The position numbers and the translations under genes were made by a program. Source: JBKHXF01 sp046566145 (GTDB taxonomy: Bacteria > Actinomycetota > Nitriliruptoria > Nitriliruptorales > Nitriliruptoraceae). Taken from it: 64,000 bases of DNA. The notes beneath the pieces are model-generated. The model searched no databases. It saw nothing but the letters and a program-made list of their open reading frames with translations, and was not told the origin of the DNA. Shown here one piece after another: positions 59,519 through 64,000 of the stretch (position 1 is the first letter of the stretch; the number at the start of each line of letters is the position of its first letter). The DNA lies in contig JBKHXF010000025.1 of the NCBI GenBank assembly GCA_046566145.1, positions 1-64,000 of the forward strand, in the 5' to 3' direction.

Positions 59519-60523
59519 GTGACCGCACCGCTGCAGCACCGCACCCGCGAGGTCCGCGAGCGGGAGGAGCACGAGCGCCTCGCCCCGCTCGCGGCCAAGG
59601 CCGACCAGAGCCGTGGGCGCGCCACCGCCGAGCCGCCGGACCCGTACCGGACCGCCTTCGAGCGTGACCGTGACCGCATCCTGCACTCCAAGGCGTTCCG
59701 GCGGCTGAAGCACAAGACGCAGGTGTTCCTGAACCCGGACGGGGACCACCTCGTCACCCGGATGACGCACACCCTGCAGGTCGCGCAGGTCGGTCGCGCC
59801 ATCGCGGTGGCGCTCGGGCTGAACGAGCCCCTGACCGAGGCGATCTGCCTCGGTCACGACATCGGGCACTCCCCGTTCGGGCACACCGGCGAGGACGCGC
59901 TCGAGAGCTACCTGCCGGGCGGCTGGCAGCACGCGGTCCACGGGGTGCGCGTCGCGGACGTGCTCGAGCCGCTGAACCTCACCGCCGAGACCCGCGACGG
60001 CATCCGCCAGTCGTCGTGGCGCAACGACCCGCCGCCGTTCACCGCCGAGGGGATGGTGTGCCGCTTCGCGGACCGCATCGCGTACCTCTCGCACGACGCG
60101 CTCGACGCGATCCGGGTCGGCGTCATCACGCCCGACGAGCTGCCGGTGCACGTCCGGGCCACGTTCGGGGAGCCGGGCCGGCAGTGGATCGCGTCGATGG
60201 TCGAGGCCGTCATCGAGTCGTCGCTCGCCGCCGGCGAGGTGACGATGGACGACGCCCGGCTCGAGGTGATGCACGACCTGCGCGGCTGGATGTTCGACCG
60301 CGTCTACCTGCGCCCCGAGGCGGTGGCGCAGGCCGAGAAGGCGCTGCGGGTCGTGCGGGACCTCGTCGACTGGTTCGTCGCGCACCCCGAGGAGGTCCCC
60401 GCGTCGTACCGTGTGCCCGACTCCGACGACGTGCAGGCGGCCGTGGACCACGTGGCAGGGATGAGCGACAAGTACGCGATGCGGCTGTGGGACGAGCGCT
60501 TCCGCCCGGCCGGGCTGTACTGA
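59519..60523 (+). CDS. dgt: dGTPase-like HD-domain nucleotide triphosphohydrolase
   Basis: 334 residues from GTG 59519 with AGGAG 7 bases upstream. FERDRDRILHSKAFRRLKHK (~50), then the HD metal site: TRMTHTLQVAQVGRAIA (His, ~85) and CLGHDIGHSPFGHTGE (His-Asp, ~115), plus CRFADRIAYLSHD (~183) with the last Asp. It splits dNTPs to nucleoside and tripolyphosphate, usually dGTP first. It is a short-form member (the E. coli enzyme is longer). It starts an operon-like run with the acetyltransferase and haemoglobin genes. Confidence 0.94.
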   Translation: MTAPLQHRTREVREREEHERLAPLAAKADQSRGRATAEPPDPYRTAFERDRDRILHSKAFRRLKHKTQVFLNPDGDHLVTRMTHTLQVAQVGRAIAVALGLNEPLTEAICLGHDIGHSPFGHTGEDALESYLPGGWQHAVHGVRVADVLEPLNLTAETRDGIRQSSWRNDPPPFTAEGMVCRFADRIAYLSHDALDAIRVGVITPDELPVHVRATFGEPGRQWIASMVEAVIESSLAAGEVTMDDARLEVMHDLRGWMFDRVYLRPEAVAQAEKALRVVRDLVDWFVAHPEEVPASYRVPDSDDVQAAVDHVAGMSDKYAMRLWDERFRPAGLY

Positions 60524-60528
60524 CCGCC

Positions 60529-61095
60529 GTGGCCAGCGCTCCCGAGACGCCCGACGTCGCCGACGTCACGGTCCGCGACGCCATCCGGGCCGACCTGCCG
60601 GCCGTCGCGGCGATCTACACCCACTACGTGCTGAACACGACCACGACGTTCAACACGCAGGTCCGCACGCCGGCGGAGTGGACGAAGCGCTTCGACGAGC
60701 ACGTCGAGCGCGGGCCGTACCACCTGCTCGTCGCGGAGCGCGGCGGCCGGGTCGAGGGCTACGTCGAGACCCAGCCGTTCCGTCCCAAGCCCGCCTACGA
60801 CCCGAGCGTCGAGCTGTCCATCTACGTGGCGCCCGACACGACCGCCGGTGGCGTGGGGCGGGCGCTGTTCGACGCGCTGCGGTCGCGGCTCGAGGCGGGG
60901 GACTTCCACCGGCTGTACTCGGTCATCGCGCTGCCCAACGACCGGTCGGTCAGGTTCCACGAGCGCGTCGGGTTCGTGCACCGCGGCACCCTGACGGAGG
61001 CGGGTCGCAAGTTCGGCCGCTACCTCGACGTCGCGTTCTACGAGCTGGCGCTTCCCGACGCCCCCGCCGCCCCCGAGCCGCAGAACCACCCGTGA
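60529..61095 (+). CDS. GNAT N-acetyltransferase, phosphinothricin-acetyltransferase-like
   Basis: 188 residues from GTG 60529, 5 bp after dgt. VRDAIRADLPAVAAIYTHYV (~14), FDEHVERGPYHLLVAERGGR and GYVETQPFRPKPAYDPSVEL (~76) follow the Pat family. The acetyl-CoA loop is APDTTAGGVGRALFDALRSR (~101) and the C-terminal LPNDRSVRFHERVGFVHRGT is standard. It transfers acetyl to an amino group of an amino acid-like compound, perhaps methionine derivatives or a toxic analogue. The natural substrate is not shown. It overlaps the haemoglobin start by 4 bp. Confidence 0.9.
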   Translation: MASAPETPDVADVTVRDAIRADLPAVAAIYTHYVLNTTTTFNTQVRTPAEWTKRFDEHVERGPYHLLVAERGGRVEGYVETQPFRPKPAYDPSVELSIYVAPDTTAGGVGRALFDALRSRLEAGDFHRLYSVIALPNDRSVRFHERVGFVHRGTLTEAGRKFGRYLDVAFYELALPDAPAAPEPQNHP

Positions 61096-61541
61096 CCGAG
61101 GTCGACCCACGCTTCCCCGAGGGCCCCGACGGCCCGAGCGTGTACGAGCTCGCCGGCGGGACAGACGCCTTCGTCGCCCTGGTCGACGCGTTCTACGAGC
61201 GGGTCGAGGCCGACCCGCTGCTGCGGCCGATGTACCCCGACGACCTCGAGCCGGGCAAGCGCGCGCTCGCGCTGTTCCTCGCCCAGTACTGGGGTGGGCC
61301 GCGGACCTACGACGAGGAGCGCGGCCACCCGATGCTGCGCCGGCGACACCTGCCGTTCCCGATCACCCCGACCGCGGCGCTGCACTGGGCCCACCACATG
61401 GCCGACGCCGTGCGGGCCATGCGGTTCCACTCCCACGTCGAGGACGCGCTGCTCGGCTACGTCGGTCGGTTCACGCCGGCGATGGTGAACACCGCGGACG
61501 AGCCGCCCCCCGAGCACCTCCTGCCGCGCAGCGACGGCTGA
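61092..61541 (+). CDS. glbO: Group II truncated haemoglobin (TrHbO type)
   Basis: 149 residues. FVALVDAFYERVEADPLLRP (~27-46) and MYPDDLEPGKRALALFLAQYWGG-type sequence match group II truncated globins. The RGHPMLRRRHLPFPIT segment (~80) holds the haem-proximal His. AALHWAHHMADAV (~98) has the conserved Trp at G8. Length is normal. TrHbO proteins bind O2 and NO, with a role in respiration or nitrosative stress suggested in mycobacteria. Coupled to the acetyltransferase gene by GTGA overlap. Confidence 0.92.
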   Translation: MTEVDPRFPEGPDGPSVYELAGGTDAFVALVDAFYERVEADPLLRPMYPDDLEPGKRALALFLAQYWGGPRTYDEERGHPMLRRRHLPFPITPTAALHWAHHMADAVRAMRFHSHVEDALLGYVGRFTPAMVNTADEPPPEHLLPRSDG

Positions 61542-61602
61542 CCACCGCACGCGCCGCACCGTTCGCACCCGGCGGGTTTGCCGGCCGCCGCCGGCGCGGT
61601 CG

Positions 61603-61608
61603 TACCAT
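61603..61608 (+). promoter_or_regulatory. Candidate -10 element (TACCAT) for serA
   Basis: TACCAT, 44 bases before GTG 61653, with TTGCCG 19 bases upstream (61578-61583). Confidence 0.45.
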
Positions 61609-61652
61609 CGGCGGCTCCCGCTCCCGCTCCCGTGCCCGCACAAGGCTCCCAC

Positions 61653-63233
61653 GTGAAGATCCTCGTCGCCGACGCCCTCGCCGAGTCCGGCATCGCCGCC
61701 CTGTCGGAGGGCGGCCACGACGTCGACGTCAAGACCGGCCTGTCCAAGGGCGAGCTGCTCGAGGTCGCGCCGGCCTACCACGGCATCGTGGTGCGCTCCG
61801 CCACGACCATCGACGCCGACGTCATCGCCGCCGCGACCGAGCTGAAGGTCATCGGCCGCGCCGGGGTCGGGCTCGACAACGTCGACATCGACGCCGCGAC
61901 CCGCGCCGGCGTCATCGTGTGCAACGCGCCGCAGTCCAACATCATCTCGGCGGCCGAGCACACCGTGGCGATGATCCTCTCGCTCGCCCGCAACATCCCC
62001 CAGGCGAACGCCGCGCTACAGCAGGGTGCCTGGGAGCGCTCGAAGTGGAACGGCACCGAGCTGCACGGCAAGGTCCTCGGCGTGCTGGGCCTCGGCCGCA
62101 TCGGCGCGCTCGTGGCGCAGCGCTGCAACGCGTTCGGGATGAAGCTCGTCGCCTACGACCCCTTCATCGCGCCCGACCGGGCCGCGCGGATGGGCGTGGA
62201 GCTGCTGGACACGGTCGACGAGGTGCTGCGCGTCGCGGACGTGCTGACCGTGCACCTGCCCAAGAACAAGGAGACCCTCGGGCTCCTCGACGCCGAGCGG
62301 CTGGCGACGATGAAGCCGACCGCCCGCATCGTCAACGTCGCCCGTGGTGGGATCATCGTCGAGGCGGACCTCGCCGAGGCCCTCAGGGCAGGCACCATCG
62401 CCGGGGCGGCGCTGGACGTCTTCGCGGTCGAGCCGACCACCGAGTCGCCGCTGTTCGGGCTGTCGAACTGCATCGTCACGCCGCACCTCGGCGCGTCGAC
62501 CGAGGAGGCGCAGGACAAGGCCGGCACGCAGGTGGCCGAGGCCGTGAACCTCGCGCTCGCCGGCGAGTTCGTGCCCTCCGCCGTGAACGTGCAGGGCGGC
62601 CCGATCGACGACGTCGTCAAGCCGTTCCTCGCGCTCGGCGAGAAGCTCGGGATGCTGTTCACGGCGCTGGCCGACGGCGCCGTGACGGACGTCACCATCG
62701 AGTACCACGGGGCGCTCGCCGAGGCCGACTGCCGCGTGCTCGGCCTGTCGGTGCTCAAGGGCGTGCTCGCCCCGGTCGTCGCCGAACCGGTGACGTTCGT
62801 CAACGCGCCGCTGCTCGCCACCGACCGCGGCGTCACCACCCGCGAGGTCAGCGAGGGCCACTCCGACGACTACGTCTCGCTGCTGCGCGTGTGGGGCACC
62901 ACCGCCGACGGTCGGGTCGTGCGGGTCTCCGGCACGATCCTGCCGGGCCAGCGCGAGCGGCTCACCGAGGTGTGGAACACCCCCGTCGACGTCGAGCCGA
63001 CCGCGCACATGGCGTTCTTCCGCTACTCGGACCGGCCGGGCGTCATCGGCACGGTCGGCACCGGGTTCGGCGAGGCGGGCGTGAACATCGCCGCCGCGCA
63101 GGTCGGTCGCTCGGCCGCCGGCGGCGAGGCGATCATGGCACTCAGCCTCGACTCGGACGTCCCCGACGACGTGCTGGCGACCATCGTCGAGCGGATCGGT
63201 GCGCTCGAGGGCCGCGCGATCACCCTCGGCTGA
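61653..63233 (+). CDS. serA: D-3-phosphoglycerate dehydrogenase, long form with ACT domain
   Basis: 526 residues from GTG 61653, the long actinobacterial form. NAD-binding GVLGLGRIGALVAQR (~142), the catalytic Arg in NVARGGIIVEADL (~231), Glu in AVEP and His in TPHLGASTEEAQDK (~279). An intervening substrate-binding domain (~320-450) precedes a C-terminal ACT domain (FFRYSDRPGVIGTVGTGFGE, ~453). It oxidises 3-phosphoglycerate in serine synthesis, with likely serine feedback at the ACT domain. It stands alone here and is the last gene of the conserved backbone. Confidence 0.97.
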   Translation: MKILVADALAESGIAALSEGGHDVDVKTGLSKGELLEVAPAYHGIVVRSATTIDADVIAAATELKVIGRAGVGLDNVDIDAATRAGVIVCNAPQSNIISAAEHTVAMILSLARNIPQANAALQQGAWERSKWNGTELHGKVLGVLGLGRIGALVAQRCNAFGMKLVAYDPFIAPDRAARMGVELLDTVDEVLRVADVLTVHLPKNKETLGLLDAERLATMKPTARIVNVARGGIIVEADLAEALRAGTIAGAALDVFAVEPTTESPLFGLSNCIVTPHLGASTEEAQDKAGTQVAEAVNLALAGEFVPSAVNVQGGPIDDVVKPFLALGEKLGMLFTALADGAVTDVTIEYHGALAEADCRVLGLSVLKGVLAPVVAEPVTFVNAPLLATDRGVTTREVSEGHSDDYVSLLRVWGTTADGRVVRVSGTILPGQRERLTEVWNTPVDVEPTAHMAFFRYSDRPGVIGTVGTGFGEAGVNIAAAQVGRSAAGGEAIMALSLDSDVPDDVLATIVERIGALEGRAITLG

Positions 63234-63263
63234 CGCGCCGCCCTCGCCGCGCCGGCGGTCGGC

Positions 63264-63710
63264 TCAGGCCGACGGCGTGCGCACGTGGGCGACGAGCATC
63301 ACGAGCGCGAGCACGCCGTGGCCCGTCCACGCGAGGGTGCGCAGCCAGTTGGTGCCGACGAGCCGGGCGTGCGCGGCCGCGTCGAAGCCGTCGGCCAGCA
63401 CGACGTGCTGTGGCACCGACATCGCGACGGTGACCAGCACGGTCGTGGCCGCGAGCGCCGCGCCGACGAGCGCCATCCACCGCGGCACGCCGGCTGGCGG
63501 CGCGAGCAGCACCGCGGCGGTCGTGAGGCCCTGCACGGCCCACGGCACGACGATCAGCCACGTGATCCGGGCGTTGTGGGCGGCCTCGTACGCGACGAAC
63601 TGCTCGTCGCCGACCCCGGCGAACAGGGGGTAGTGCACGACCTGGATGGTCCAGATCAGCCCGGCGAGGAACAGGGTCACGGCGGCCTGCACGGCCAGCA
63701 GCCAGGTCAC
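63264..63710 (-). CDS. Four-helix integral membrane protein, unknown
   Basis: 148 residues from GTG 63710 with GAGG upstream. Four transmembrane helices: ~2-23, ~49-68, ~76-98 and ~123-143. Between helices 1 and 2 lies QVVHYPLFAGVGDEQFVAYE with a His, and other His residues lie near membrane edges (PQHVV, TGHG), which could bind metal or haem. I do not recognise a characterised family. It follows the kynureninase gene on the same strand by 85 bp. Confidence 0.75.
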   Translation of the reverse strand: MTWLLAVQAAVTLFLAGLIWTIQVVHYPLFAGVGDEQFVAYEAAHNARITWLIVVPWAVQGLTTAAVLLAPPAGVPRWMALVGAALAATTVLVTVAMSVPQHVVLADGFDAAAHARLVGTNWLRTLAWTGHGVLALVMLVAHVRTPSA

Positions 63711-63795
63711 GGCGGCGACCTCGGGGAGGGAGCGGGACGCGGCGCGGGGCGCGCCGCCGCACACGTTCGGTCCCGCGAGGTGGCGCAGACGACCC

Positions 63796-64000
63796 TCAGG
63801 TGACGGTGGCGCGCCGGTGGTGCTCCGGGGTGTCCCACGCGCGGGTGGCCAGCACCTCGACGAGGACGTCGACGGCTCGCTCCACGTCGGCGTGTCGCAC
63901 CACCGCCGGCGCGAACCCGAACCGCAGCAGGTCCGGGGGTCGGTGGTCGCCGATGACACCGCGCGAGACCAGGGCGGACATCACCGGGTACGCGTGCTCG
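63796..64000 (-). CDS. kynU: Kynureninase, C-terminal end only
   Basis: Only the last ~68 residues lie in the window; the gene begins beyond 64000. The frame reads EHAYPVMSALVSRGVIGDHR then PPDLLRFGFAPAVVRHADVE, the C-terminal end of the PLP enzyme that cleaves kynurenine to anthranilate and alanine. After the conserved part comes VLATRAWDTPEHHRRATVT. Confidence rests on RGVIGDHRPPDLLRFGF. Confidence 0.85.
   Translation of the reverse strand, partial: EHAYPVMSALVSRGVIGDHRPPDLLRFGFAPAVVRHADVERAVDVLVEVLATRAWDTPEHHRRATVT

Noticed and set aside
1..64000. tRNA, rRNA, transposase or prophage genes
   Set aside because: None recognised by eye in the gaps; a tRNA search program would be decisive for small RNAs.

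Overview
The window is very GC-rich DNA, almost entirely coding. GTG starts, 4-bp GTGA/ATGA overlaps and TGA stops predominate. Gene content and order point to an actinobacterium outside the well-known genera. My guess is the deep-branching Nitriliruptoria/Euzebya type, but that is inference from style and content. No rRNA, tRNA, CRISPR array, transposase or phage gene was seen.

Region 1 (1-17.9 kb) makes alpha-glucans and a probable modified polysaccharide. It holds the end of a trehalose synthase-maltokinase fusion, glgB, ilvE, a GH57/DUF3536 protein and a GT4 glycosyltransferase. A cell-wall block follows: a small membrane protein, a membrane-anchored degenerate protease and a class A PBP. 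Next come a GH57/DUF1957 branching enzyme and a SAM methyltransferase, with etfBA divergent from them. Methyltransferase, GH57 and GT4 beside divergent etfBA is the mycobacterial arrangement associated with methylglucose lipopolysaccharide.

Region 2 (18-24.8 kb) is accessory. It has a PaaK-like protein without the usual ATP loop, a 665-bp stretch with no convincing gene, and two TetR genes each with a clear palindrome (one with a cupin gene, one facing an alpha/beta hydrolase). A third TetR survives as a relic, followed by a GT2 glycosyltransferase.

Region 3 (24.8-42.8 kb) is conserved housekeeping (YbaK, cysteine desulfurase, mnmA, ligA, gatCAB) with insertions: a coupled receiver/HEAT/processive-GT2 operon, a GGCT-like fusion, pncB-pncA, a DUF983 protein and glgC plus a GT4 glycogen synthase.

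Region 4 (42.8-53.2 kb) has dxs, an rsbW/sigB-type operon with a coiled-coil protein, ilvB-ilvN behind a valine-rich leader peptide with hairpins, a two-gene sensor system with an unusual split, and two PlsC-like acyltransferases.

Region 5 (53.2-64 kb) has a dimethylargininase/ornithine aminotransferase operon with a divergent AsnC regulator, and a third PlsC-like gene. It also has a malyl-CoA lyase, a CitE-like lyase and a MaoC hydratase, then a dGTPase, an acetyltransferase, a truncated haemoglobin, serA, a membrane protein and the end of a kynureninase gene.

From the methyltransferase to serA, the backbone etfBA - cysteine desulfurase - mnmA - ligA - gatCAB - ilvBN - serA follows the gene order of the Mycobacterium tuberculosis chromosome, as remembered, with large lineage-specific insertions. 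A TANNNT hexamer, often TAGGCT, TAGCCT or TACCGT, recurs upstream of operons and is probably the housekeeping -10 element.
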